Positions 1-7,402 of a stretch of 64,000 nt of DNA are shown here, one piece after another. The translations under genes and the position numbers were made by a program. The stretch is taken from contig CASFPX010000005.1 in assembly GCA_949296915.1 (NCBI GenBank), positions 1 through 64,000 on the forward strand, read 5' to 3'. The DNA is from Onthovicinus sp900555545. GTDB lineage: Bacteria; Bacillota; Clostridia; Oscillospirales; Acutalibacteraceae. Each line of letters opens with the position of its first letter. The stretch's first letter is position 1. The notes under the pieces are model-generated. The model did not search any database, was not told the DNA's origin, and was given only the letters and a program-made list of their open reading frames with translations.

Positions 1-342
1 GTATGTCGCCGCTGACTGCGTCTCCTCGCCGTAGATATCATACCGGTATGTTACCACATCGTAGCCTTCCTGTCCAGTCAGGCCCGAGACCGATCCGCGA
101 CCATCGTACATGTAGTACGTCTTCCGTACGCTCTTCACATCCACGCTGTTGCGCCATACACCGTAGTCGTACACGTTGCTGAAATGGCCGTTTGAGCCAA
201 ACTCCATCAGCACCTGCGTCTGTTCCGCGTTGATGTTGTTGATATACCCCGTCAGCTCATACATCCCTGCCTCGCCCAGCGTCACACCATTGGGCATCAG
301 CAGCGCGTCGATCACCAAATACCCTCCGTTCAGTGTGACGGG
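1..342 (-). pseudogene. RHS/YD-repeat protein fragment
   Basis: The minus strand from 342 down to base 1 is open for 114 codons. It reads as an RHS-associated core segment: the motif YMYDGRGSVSGLTG is followed by VVTYRYDIYGEE, typical of the conserved region before the variable toxin tip of RHS proteins. The frame is closed on its upstream side by a stop (TTA on the plus strand, 343-345), exactly where similarity switches to a phage gene on the opposite strand. The fragment therefore has no start here and continues past the window start. I infer the remains of a large RHS gene cut by a rearrangement. The downstream tip is not visible. Confidence 0.75.
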
Positions 343-1339
343 TTACGGATCCGGCCCAGGACTGTGCGGCTGGAATTGCCGGCATAACTTCTATCCGTAC
401 TGGGAGGGGCTTTCCAGGCCGAACTACACGCATGAAGACTTGGACCGAATGGAGCGCAAGGAGTTCACCTACAACGGCAAGGAGATGACGCGCTACGAGG
501 CGTCACAGTACCAGCGATCACTCGAGCGCAATATCCGGGCATATAAGCGGCAATACCTTGCAGAGGAGGCCGCAGGGGTGGATACCACCCGCACCAGTGT
601 CAAGCTCGCCCAGTGGCGTGCCCGGCAGAAGGACTTCCTTGACAAGACCGGCCTGTTTGAGGACAACATCCGGCACCGCGTGTCCGGGTTCGGGCATAAA
701 CAGAGTAGCAAAGCATCTTGGAACGCTAAAAAGCAAGCAGATTTAGTCTCCAAGTTCACAAAACGAATGACGGATTCTGGATACAAAGTTACAGGCTTTT
801 CAAAGTATTACGGAGATTCAAGGACATTGGATGAGATGAGCACAGCATTTGAAAAAATGGCACATCTTTATCCCGAAGAGTCAAAGGGAATTACGATAGA
901 TTTCCGAGGAACAAAAGAGGAGGGAACACTGGGATGGTTTAGCCCTAAAGATCGTGTGATTCACTTCAATCGAGATTACTTTGGAAACTGGGAATCACTG
1001 TCTTCAGATTATATTCGTCTTATGGAAAACGGATATTATCCATCGGGAACAGATGCCCGTGGATGTTTTTATCACGAGTTTGGTCATGCGTTCTGTCAAT
1101 CACATGGCCCAAAAAGCTATCGTAAAACCGTGGATGAAGTACTTAAGGAGATGGGATATGGAAATATGACCGTTTCACAGAGAAGGAATGCTTTAAGTCA
1201 CGAGCTTTCTGAATATTCTGCAACAATAACCACACCATCCTATCAGGAGGTAATTGCGGAATGCTTTTCGGAGTGGTATAATAGCGATAGGCCGAGAAAG
1301 TTTTGTGATCTGTTTCTTAGGAAGGTGAGTGCTGTATGA
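343..1339 (+). pseudogene. 5'-truncated phage minor capsid protein with C-terminal HExxH metallopeptidase domain
   Basis: The recognisable reading frame begins abruptly at about 343 with GYGSGPGLCGWNCRH and FYPYWEGLS, a signature of phage minor capsid protein 2 (Phage_min_cap2). The N-terminal bulk of that protein is absent, replaced by antisense RHS sequence, so an upstream ATG in the same frame is an artefact. The C-terminal half is a different domain containing CFYHEFGHAFC (zinc-binding HExxH) and, about 65 residues later, VIAECFSEWY, whose glutamate could be the third zinc ligand. Phage head proteins carrying C-terminal toxin domains (MuF-type polymorphic toxins) are known; assignment to that group is inference. 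The stop overlaps the next start as ATGA. With its head end missing it is unlikely to be expressed normally. Confidence 0.7.
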
Positions 1340-1518
1340 GCCTGTATGAACACATCAAGAAAAAAACTTTTTTTCAATCTAATCCAGAATGGGTGTGGTA
1401 CGATGAGAATGAGATGCCACACTTGACTGAAAAAGCACCGCCAGAAGCCGTGGAATCCTATGAGTACTGGAAAAAATGGTACGAGAAGGGACTGCGTGAC
1501 GGCGTGATTTACGACTGA
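1336..1518 (+). CDS. Small acidic protein downstream of the metallopeptidase domain
   Basis: A 60-residue protein whose ATG overlaps the stop of the upstream capsid/peptidase fragment (ATGA), implying translational coupling. It is rich in Glu, Asp, Trp and Tyr, with no signal peptide or membrane segment. I do not recognise a family. Its place directly after a domain resembling a polymorphic toxin makes an immunity or inhibitor role possible, but this rests on position only. A plus-strand terminator follows at 1570-1598. Confidence 0.55.
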   Translation: MSLYEHIKKKTFFQSNPEWVWYDENEMPHLTEKAPPEAVESYEYWKKWYEKGLRDGVIYD

Positions 1519-1569
1519 CACGTGATCGTGCCGTTTTTTAATTAAAAACCAAAATACTTTCAATAGCTC

Positions 1570-1598
1570 AAAGGGCTGCCGTTTGGCGGTCCTTTTTG
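1570..1598 (+). terminator. Intrinsic terminator after the small acidic gene
   Basis: AAGGGCTGCC and GGCGGTCCTT form a 10-bp stem with two G-U pairs and a GTTT loop, followed directly by a T run. It ends the minor-capsid/small-gene unit and precedes the scaffold gene. Confidence 0.7.
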
Positions 1599-1689
1599 TT
1601 ATACAAAAATTTGCCCCGGGACGGCGTAAAACTCGACCAGCCAGGTGGATGCGACCCACGTAAAAAAGCGTAGGACAGAAAGGTGAGCA

Positions 1690-2220
1690 ATGAAACGAGA
1701 AGATTTAAAAGCAATGAACCTGCTGGACGATCAGGTAGATCAGATCATGCAACTGCACGGCGCTGACGTCGAAAAGCAGAAGCAGACAATCGCCACACTG
1801 ACAGCGACACGGGACGACCTCCAGTAACGTCTGAACGATGCTAACACAAAGTTGGAGGGATATGATCCCGAGTGGAAGAGCAAGGCGGCACAAGCCCAGA
1901 CGGACGCCAACAATAAAATCCAGGCGCTTGAGCGCGAATATGCCCTCAAGGAACAGGCTGCCGGGCTCAAGTTTTCCAGCGAGAGCGCCAAAAAAGCGTT
2001 TTTGGCTGATCTTGCTGCCAAGGAACTACCCATCCAGGAGGGGAAGGTGCTGGGATTCGACGACTACGTCAAGGAATACCAAAAGAGTGATCCCGGCGCG
2101 TTTTTGAGCGAGCAGACTCCGCCGCGCTTCTCCGGCCATGCACAGGGTGCACCGGCGGGCGGCACTGCGAAAGACCAGGCGAACGCAGCACTTCGGGCGG
2201 CGTTCGGAAATTCAAACTAA
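1690..2220 (+). pseudogene. Phage scaffolding protein (GP20-type) with in-frame stop
   Basis: The frame opens at ATG 1690 after an AAAGGTGAG ribosome site and reads MKREDLKAMNLLDDQVDQ, the conserved start of phage minor structural/scaffold proteins of the GP20 type. Codon 46 (1825-1827) is TAA. The frame continues without shift into RLNDANTKLEGYDPEW, a coiled coil and a Gly/Ala-rich tail ending at 2220. A single CAA-to-TAA change would explain the stop. Scaffolds of this family normally sit between the minor capsid and major capsid genes, as here. The internal ATG at 1852 could give a shortened product, but I see no good ribosome site for it. Most likely an inactivated prophage gene. Confidence 0.8.
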
Positions 2221-2240
2221 AATTCAGGAGGTAAAATTCT

Positions 2241-2702
2241 ATGCCAGTAAATGCAACACTTTTACAGCAAGCGGAGGCGCTGATCCATGAGCAGGTGGTC
2301 AATTCCATCATGCAGGACTCGCCGAGGCAGTCCGTCGTCATGCAGCTGGGGCGCAGGCTCGCGAACATGACAAGCAATGTTGTCTGGGGAAGCAATGGGA
2401 ATCTTCCGGTTAATCGGGATGCGCCGTGTCTGCCAGGAGTGTACTCCTATGTGAACGTTCCATCGGCCAAGCGCCACCATCAAACTGAGAAGCCGGTGGA
2501 ACTGATGGAAGATCTGCTCCAGATCGTTCCGGGAAGGGCTGTTGTCCTTGATCCGTTCATGGGTTCCGGCTCAACCGGAGTAGCCTGTGCTCATATGGAG
2601 CGGGATTTTATTGGAATAGAACTGAATCGCCAATATTATGATACCGCTAAAAGCCGCATTGAACAGGCGCGAGTAGAGAGAAAAACGCAACTTCTGAATT
2701 AA
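2241..2702 (+). pseudogene. Chimera: phage major capsid N-terminus joined to DNA methyltransferase C-terminus
   Basis: A 153-residue open frame with an AGGAGG site. Residues 1-46 (MPVNATLLQQAEALIHEQ through RRLANMTSN) look like the N-terminus of a phage major capsid protein and follow the scaffold gene as expected. From about residue 47 it becomes the C-terminus of an N4/N6 DNA methyltransferase: HHQTEKPVELMEDLL, then the AdoMet-binding motif DPFMGSGSTG, then GIELNRQYYD. The catalytic (D/N/S)PP(Y/W) motif of such enzymes is absent, so it should not methylate DNA. The junction lies near 2376-2386. The two genes are normally on opposite sides of the terminase/portal block, so this is a deletion or recombination scar that stayed in frame. 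Confidence 0.8.
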
Positions 2703-2703
2703 A

Positions 2704-2738
2704 AGAACCCGCCCGAGCATAATGCCCGAGCGGGTTTG
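2704..2738 (-). terminator. Terminator after hicB
   Basis: AACCCGC (2706-2712) pairs with GCGGGTT (2730-2736). Read on the minus strand the hairpin is followed by TCTTTTAA, fitting termination of the hicAB transcript. It may act in both directions, since the methyltransferase fragment ends at 2702. Confidence 0.55.
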
Positions 2739-2739
2739 A

Positions 2740-3132
2740 TCATGCACGATCTGAAATGTTGAGCTGCCTTTTTAATGCGGTTTGCAGGACGGAAGAAAAG
2801 TTAATGTGGTTTTCCTCTGCCATGCTGTTCAGCCAGGAAGGAATTGTCAAAGTTTTTTTAACGGCACGCGTATCGTTGCGCCGTAAGTAATCAACCATAT
2901 CAAATTCGAGCATTACGATAAATTCGCCTTTTTCGAGTGCAATTTTATCAGGTTCCGAGGGGGATGGATAACTGCCCGCATCTTCCAAATTGAGACCGAT
3001 CGCGTCCAATGCGTTCTGGCAGGCTTCATCCATTGTGTCACCTTCGCTAAAACATCCGTCAATATCAGGGATCCTGACGGAATAGCCGTCCTGTTCTTTC
3101 AGGAATACGGCGGGATAAAATACGTTGTTCAT
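2740..3132 (-). CDS. hicB: HicB-family antitoxin
   Basis: A 130-residue protein with the HicB partial RNase H-like fold at the N-terminus (FYPAVFLKEQDGYSVRIPDIDGCFSEGDT, then EACQNALDAIGL) and a C-terminal ribbon-helix-helix-like DNA-binding segment (KKTLTIPSWLNSMAEENHINFS, with LQTALKRQL). HicB binds and neutralises HicA and represses the operon. It lies 48 bp downstream of hicA on the same strand, with AAGGAG ten bases before the ATG. The pair sits between prophage fragments, so it is probably phage-borne cargo. Length is normal and no damage is visible. Confidence 0.9.
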   Translation of the reverse strand: MNNVFYPAVFLKEQDGYSVRIPDIDGCFSEGDTMDEACQNALDAIGLNLEDAGSYPSPSEPDKIALEKGEFIVMLEFDMVDYLRRNDTRAVKKTLTIPSWLNSMAEENHINFSSVLQTALKRQLNISDRA

Positions 3133-3180
3133 ATGATGTGATCTCCTTTCCAGATTTATTATGTGGGAAACTCGCGGGGA

Positions 3181-3369
3181 TTATTTCAGCCCCGCATGTT
3201 TCAAGATGTTTTGTTCTGTCCCCGGCTTTAATTGCTTGTTGTGGTAGGGGACTGTGACCTGTCTGCCATTTGATGGGTTTCGGTAGATCTGATGTGAACC
3301 ATTCGCCCGAATGTATTGAAACCCGTTTTTCTTCAGGAGTTTTATGATCTCCTTTGGTGTTTGTGGCAT
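3181..3369 (-). CDS. hicA: HicA-family mRNA interferase toxin
   Basis: A 62-residue HicA toxin with the double-stranded-RNA-binding-like fold: TPKEIIKLLKKNGF, RANGSHQIYRNP (catalytic His in GSHQ), then VTVPYHNKQLKPGT. HicA cleaves mRNA and arrests translation unless bound by HicB. I chose the ATG at 3369 because AAGGAGG lies eight bases upstream; a GTG three codons earlier overlaps that ribosome site. It is first in a two-gene operon with hicB. A strong promoter with an embedded TACGTA repeat lies just upstream. It appears intact. Confidence 0.9.
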   Translation of the reverse strand: MPQTPKEIIKLLKKNGFQYIRANGSHQIYRNPSNGRQVTVPYHNKQLKPGTEQNILKHAGLK

Positions 3370-3396
3370 TCGGTTCACCTCCTTGACTGTGATTAT

Positions 3397-3425
3397 ATCA
3401 TAGCACGTATAATACGTATAGTCAA
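3397..3425 (-). promoter_or_regulatory. hicAB promoter with probable HicB operator
   Basis: Minus strand TTGACT (3420-3425), a 17-bp spacer and TATGAT (3397-3402) match a sigma-70/SigA promoter. The spacer contains two copies of TATACGT, one inside the palindrome ATACGTAT. This is a reasonable autoregulatory HicB operator by analogy with other HicAB systems. Confidence 0.7.
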
Positions 3426-3515
3426 GTGGTTTTTCAAAAAAATCAAAAATATTTTCATCAAGCGTCGTATTTTACGGCGCTTTTTTAATATCAAAATGCA
3501 GGAAAAGAGAAAGAA

Positions 3516-3947
3516 ATGAAAGAGTTTGCGGAGTGGTTTTATAAATCCCGAGCGTGGCGCAGGGTGCGCAAGGCGTATATAGACTATCGCAAGTCTATTG
3601 ATGGCGGACTATGTGAAGAGCGCCGGACAGAGTTGGGATATATCGTACACCACAAAGAGGAGCTGACAGCATGGAATATCCACAACCCTGAGATCGCGCT
3701 CGGCTTTGATAATCTTGAGTTTGTGTGCAAAAACTGCCACGAATTGTTCCACAAATATTGTGGGCAGATTTCAATCCGCCTACCCCCCCGCGGGGTGGGA
3801 CCGCCCAGCAGTAGGAAATCCTTGCGCGGAACGGCGAATTTCAATCCACCCACCCCTGCGGGGTGGGACTGTACAAGCCCGCCTCAAAGGGCGGTGAGCA
3901 CATATTTCAATCCACCCACCCCTGCGGGGTGGGACTTGATGGCGTAG
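3516..3947 (+). CDS. HNH endonuclease, phage type, 3' end overrun by the CRISPR array
   Basis: The first ~84 codons resemble small phage HNH endonucleases (usually just upstream of the terminase genes): FYKSRAWRRVRKAYIDYR, then YIVHHKEELT (HH of the HNH core), FDNLEFVCKNCHELFH (N and H, plus the CxxC knuckle). The usual first knuckle after GLCE is lost (CEERR instead of CExC), which may weaken zinc binding. Similarity stops near 3765. From 3768 the same frame reads through the terminal CRISPR repeat and three spacer-repeat units to a stop at 3947, giving a meaningless proline-rich tail. I infer the natural 3' end was removed when this DNA was joined to the trailer end of the array. Probably nonfunctional. 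Confidence 0.65.
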   Translation: MKEFAEWFYKSRAWRRVRKAYIDYRKSIDGGLCEERRTELGYIVHHKEELTAWNIHNPEIALGFDNLEFVCKNCHELFHKYCGQISIRLPPRGVGPPSSRKSLRGTANFNPPTPAGWDCTSPPQRAVSTYFNPPTPAGWDLMA

Positions 3948-4401
3948 TTGACCGGATCCATAAACACGCCATTTCAATCCACCCACCCCTGCGGGGTGGG
4001 ACCAGTGTGGCTGTACCCTGTCGGACCGGGATCATGATTTCAATCCACCCACCCCTGCGGGGTGGGACCGGGGCGCACCGGATTACTCTGCAAAAATCGC
4101 AGATTTCAATCCACCCACCCCTGCGGGGTGGGACTGAATACTCATCTTTCATCCTCCTATAGATTGTGATTTCAATCCACCCACCCCTGCGGGGTGGGAC
4201 ATGTCAGCGTGAGGGAAACAAGTTCCTCAGTGATATTTCAATCCACCCACCCCTGCGGGGTGGGACCTTTTCCGACAGCCCAGATGTTAGCTGACCAACG
4301 AGAATTTCAATCCACCCACCCCTGCGGGGTGGGACGTCTCCTCCGGCGTCTCACCATACACATGGAGGGATTTCAATCCACCCACCCCTGCGGGGTGGGA
4401 C
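3768..4401 (-). CRISPR. Type I-C CRISPR array, 10 repeats and 9 spacers
   Basis: Nine identical 32-bp repeats start at 3838, 3904, 3971, 4037, 4103, 4169, 4235, 4304 and 4370, plus a degenerate 34-bp terminal repeat at 3768-3801. On the minus strand (transcribed away from cas2) the repeat begins GTCCCACCCCGCAGGGG and ends GTGGATTGAAAT, the form typical of type I-C. CCCACCCC and GGGGTGGG make a perfect 8-bp stem with a 3-base loop. Spacers are mostly 34 bp (range 34-37). The degenerate copy marks the trailer end, and the leader is on the cas2 side. By eye no spacer matches other DNA in this window. Confidence 0.98.
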
Positions 4402-4572
4402 GGCAAAAGTTTATAGATTTCTAATATAAACCCTTGCAAAAATAATCAAATTTACTATTTCTATCAGAGAACCCTTTGCTATAAGTACATATTCCCTCAC
4501 AAAAGTATAAAACAGCATTCATTTTTGTAGTGCGAACATCCCTGGAATTGCATGACCGTTCCCCCTTCGCAC
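4402..4572 (-). promoter_or_regulatory. CRISPR leader
   Basis: An AT-rich, gene-free stretch of 171 bp lies between the cas2 stop and the first (newest) perfect repeat. This is where type I-C arrays carry the leader that promotes array transcription and directs spacer insertion. I could not settle on a unique -35/-10 pair. Confidence 0.75.
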
Positions 4573-4863
4573 TTAAATCATCAAAACGCTGTCAGGTTCA
4601 TAGGAAGGCTTTACACCGAAATGCTCAATCTTTGTTTTATAATGGGAGCCCAGATAATAAAATCGCAAACTATCCTTTTCTGCATCCATAATGGATAACA
4701 GAGTATGCTGCAGCTGCTTACACTGGGCCGGATCGAGCACACATTCAAATACGGAATTCTGAACGCGCTGTCCATAATTGACGCATTGCTTGGCAATTTT
4801 TCTCAGGCGCTTTTTTCCAGACGAATCCTCCGTATTGACGTCATACGTAATCAAAACCATCAT
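4573..4863 (-). CDS. cas2: CRISPR-associated endonuclease Cas2 (type I-C)
   Basis: A 96-residue protein beginning MMVLITYDVNTEDSSGKKRL, the Cas2 ferredoxin-fold start with the conserved early Asp, then YGQRVQNSVFECVLD and FYYLGSHYKTKIEHFG. It forms the Cas1-Cas2 integration complex that inserts new spacers at the leader-proximal repeat. It is the last gene of the cas operon, 10 bp after cas1 and immediately before the leader, the usual type I-C layout. Full length, no defects seen. Confidence 0.96.
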   Translation of the reverse strand: MMVLITYDVNTEDSSGKKRLRKIAKQCVNYGQRVQNSVFECVLDPAQCKQLQHTLLSIMDAEKDSLRFYYLGSHYKTKIEHFGVKPSYEPDSVLMI

Positions 4864-4873
4864 GACTCATCCC

Positions 4874-5905
4874 TCACTTCCAGAGAAATGGCGGGTACTC
4901 GTCCAAGTCCTCACGCAGATATCGGGCGAGCAGCAATGCCTGTACGTAGGGAACTAGTCCCCATGGAATCTTTTCACCCAAAAAAGGGTGCGTAATAGAC
5001 TCCTGCTTGCGTTCCTGCCAGGTTTTTAGAAACTTTCTGCGGCCCTGATCGGTCAGTTGGACTGCACCGCTCTCCGATCGCTGAAAATCATCGCCGGTCA
5101 TTACCCGATTATTTACCAGGGTCAGGACAAAGCGGTCGGCTAAACAGGGACGCAGTTCCTCCATCATGTCCAAAGCAAGAGAGGTCCGCCCCGGTCGGTC
5201 CCGATGCAGAAATCCCACATAGGCATCCAGGCCAACGCTTTCCAGCGAAGAGGCGCAGTCATTCCCTAATAAGCTGTACGCAAAAGAGAGCATGGCGTTC
5301 ATATTATCCAGCGGCGGTCTGCGATTACGTCCGCGAAAATAAAACGTCTCTTTCTCCCGCAGAATCATATCGTCAAATACGCCAAAATAGATTGTTGCGC
5401 CAACGCCCTCTAACCCCCGCAGTGCATCCAGATCTGTCTCCTGAAGCGCACGGGGCAACAGTTCCTTCATTGTTTGGGATGCGCTTTGAAACGCATCCGT
5501 ATTGATGCGTGGGCTGTGATCCCGCCGTGTGCGCTCAATGCTCCATCGGGCGTTATACAACTTGCCAAATATCATATTCCTGGCAATTCGACAGCTTGCG
5601 GACAAATCATCGGCCATACGGTATTGTGTCCGACGGAGCAAAACATTTCCATTGTGTATCCCCGCTGTCCGGGCCAGAAAACGTCCCCGTGGTGTACAAA
5701 AGGTTAACCCGATATCGCGCTCGGCACAGGCGCCCATCAGCGCCGGTGACACCCCGGCATAGGAGAAGGAGATAATCCCCGCAAGATTGTGCAATGGGAA
5801 CCGGCCGACCTCCTCTTTTTCCCGGTTCACCACCACATTCTCACCATCCAAGCTCAAATAGGCGTTTTCGGTTGTGACAAAGAGCGTATTGAGTAAGTGT
5901 CTCAT
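4874..5905 (-). CDS. cas1: CRISPR-associated integrase Cas1 (type I-C)
   Basis: A 343-residue Cas1, the normal type I-C length, starting MRHLLNTLFVTTENAYLSLD. I chose the ATG at 5905 because it overlaps the cas4 stop as ATGA; the frame is open a further 32 codons inside cas4 but that part has no Cas1 similarity. Metal-binding residues of the C-terminal helical domain are visible: Glu in LEGVGATIYFG, His in YVGFLHRDRPGR and Asp in LALDMMEELRP. It catalyses spacer integration with Cas2, with Cas4 expected to select and trim prespacers next to the PAM. Confidence 0.96.
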   Translation of the reverse strand: MRHLLNTLFVTTENAYLSLDGENVVVNREKEEVGRFPLHNLAGIISFSYAGVSPALMGACAERDIGLTFCTPRGRFLARTAGIHNGNVLLRRTQYRMADDLSASCRIARNMIFGKLYNARWSIERTRRDHSPRINTDAFQSASQTMKELLPRALQETDLDALRGLEGVGATIYFGVFDDMILREKETFYFRGRNRRPPLDNMNAMLSFAYSLLGNDCASSLESVGLDAYVGFLHRDRPGRTSLALDMMEELRPCLADRFVLTLVNNRVMTGDDFQRSESGAVQLTDQGRRKFLKTWQERKQESITHPFLGEKIPWGLVPYVQALLLARYLREDLDEYPPFLWK

Positions 5906-6564
5906 GGCAAATCCCCCACATGCGTTCTCAGATATTCGGAAACAGACTGGTGGCGCATCAATTTGGGCAGGCACAACTCCTTGAGTGAACAGGCGTTGCA
6001 TGACTTACCAGGCCGCACCTTGGGCGTATGCCTCCGTTGATATAGCTGGTGCATCTCCTGCAAAGTATCCCTCACTTCCCGGCGCAGTTCTTCGGTTAAA
6101 GGCACTTTCTCCCGGCGGCGTATCTCACCATAATAGATCGCCCCCTCCGGGATGTCACAGCAAAGCATCTCCTCCAGACACATAGCCTGCGCGCACAGTT
6201 GCAGGTGGTTGGCCGTATCCGAACGGGGCGACCCGCGTTTGTACTCCACCGGATAGGGCTGATACTTTCCATCTCGCCCAGGCAGCGGTACACCAGAATC
6301 TGATCTGCGGAATTCTACGACATCACAGGAACCGGAAACTCCAAGGGAGGGGGAGAAAATCCGCATATCGCGAGTGATCAGCAGATCGCCCCGCCACTCT
6401 CGCTGTGCGGCATCATGGGCCCGCTCGTGCAAGAACTCCCCCTCCACAGTGCGGAGATTTTCCGCCCACAGCTGCTCAATGTGGATCAACGCCCACTGGC
6501 GGCGGCAGAAGCGAAAATGTTGTAGCCCGGATAGCTGGAGGAAATCATCGTCCTTATAATCCAT
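5902..6564 (-). CDS. cas4: CRISPR-associated exonuclease Cas4 (type I-C)
   Basis: A 220-residue RecB-like nuclease. The start MDYKDDDFLQLSGLQHF at 6564 fits the family; ten upstream in-frame codons lie inside cas7. The [4Fe-4S] ligands are visible: Cys in FRFCRRQWAL near the N-terminus and three cysteines in SCNACSLKELC near the C-terminus. Nuclease motifs are His in FLHERAHD, Asp in GSCDVVEF and Glu/Lys in YPVEYKRG. Cas4 processes prespacer ends and enforces PAM choice with Cas1-Cas2. It overlaps cas7 by 11 bp and cas1 by 4 bp. Confidence 0.95.
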   Translation of the reverse strand: MDYKDDDFLQLSGLQHFRFCRRQWALIHIEQLWAENLRTVEGEFLHERAHDAAQREWRGDLLITRDMRIFSPSLGVSGSCDVVEFRRSDSGVPLPGRDGKYQPYPVEYKRGSPRSDTANHLQLCAQAMCLEEMLCCDIPEGAIYYGEIRRREKVPLTEELRREVRDTLQEMHQLYQRRHTPKVRPGKSCNACSLKELCLPKLMRHQSVSEYLRTHVGDLP

Positions 6565-7402
6565 TGATAATCTCCGGCTCCAGTCCCTCAAGCGGTTCTA
6601 ATACGACCTCATAATCGTCAACACTTTCCGGCAGGTGGTCAAGCGCCTTGGGCGTCACTTTGAGAGAGCGGTGAACCTGCGCGGAGGAATACTGCCCATC
6701 CTTGCAGTTGTGCTCCCACCAGTAGAGGCGCACCACTTCCATAGATCCATCCGGACGGGCGGCCGAGGCGTCATTCACAAACAGCGTGCGCAGGCACTCC
6801 TTGACGATCTGGGCATCCTCATAGGAGAAGCCGGTCTTCTCTGCCAACTGCACATTGATGGAGCCTTTGATCAGATATAGGCCAAAACGGATGAAATGTT
6901 TGGTACCCATGGTATCAGAAGTCCGATTGCTCCCTTTTTCGCTCTTTTCGCCATTGACGCTCTTAGTGATCTGCATGGACTCGATCTCCACCGGCGAGAC
7001 GCTGACTGCCTGATGGATCGAGACAGGTCCGCGTACCCCTACAGACACCCCTTTCGCATCCTTGAAGGCAAAAACTTGACCAAATGCCCGTACATCCAGC
7101 CATTTGGCGCACGCCTTTTTGGCATAGACGTCGCGGTCCTTCTCTCCCTTCATTTCAGCAGTGGCGCGCTCGCTCAAACTGCCAAAGCCATCCTCACAGC
7201 GGTCCTCGGACTGGACAAAGACGGACTGCCCCAGATCCTGCATCCGGTTGCGGATTTTCCGCTTGATGCATACATCGGACATCTCTCCAAAACCGTTGTA
7301 GTCCGTTCTGGGGCGGTTTCCGTTGAGTGGATCCCCATTTGCATTTGCGCGGTTGACGCTAATCAGCGCCGCAAAGTCGATTTTGTTCTCTAATTTACTC
7401 AT
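6554..7402 (-). CDS. cas7: Cascade backbone subunit Cas7 (Csd2, type I-C)
   Basis: A 282-residue Csd2-type Cas7 starting MSKLENKIDFAALISVNRAN. The diagnostic N-terminal block SVNRANANGDPLNGNRPRT is followed by CIKRKIRNRMQDLG. Cas7 polymerises along the crRNA spacer to form the Cascade backbone. The start at 7402 has GGAGGAAAAAGATC directly upstream and overlaps the cas8c stop by 8 bp; eight more codons upstream in frame are not needed. An internal TKSVNGEKSEKGSNRTSDTMG region is typical of the variable thumb. Intact. Confidence 0.96.
   Translation of the reverse strand: MSKLENKIDFAALISVNRANANGDPLNGNRPRTDYNGFGEMSDVCIKRKIRNRMQDLGQSVFVQSEDRCEDGFGSLSERATAEMKGEKDRDVYAKKACAKWLDVRAFGQVFAFKDAKGVSVGVRGPVSIHQAVSVSPVEIESMQITKSVNGEKSEKGSNRTSDTMGTKHFIRFGLYLIKGSINVQLAEKTGFSYEDAQIVKECLRTLFVNDASAARPDGSMEVVRLYWWEHNCKDGQYSSAQVHRSLKVTPKALDHLPESVDDYEVVLEPLEGLEPEIINGL

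Noticed and set aside
176..342. N-terminal 55 codons of the plus-strand frame running into the minor-capsid remnant
   Set aside because: The stretch is the antisense of RHS coding sequence and has no capsid similarity or ribosome site.
3768..4401. Spacers targeting the adjacent prophage remnant
   Set aside because: No spacer matched by eye against 1-3.8 kb; a computed alignment would be needed to exclude weak matches.
3780..4424. Several short frames on both strands across the CRISPR array
   Set aside because: They translate repeats and spacers and have no independent support.
5906..6001. Longer Cas1 start
   Set aside because: The 32 extra codons lie in cas4 and give no Cas1 similarity; the ATGA overlap start gives the normal length.
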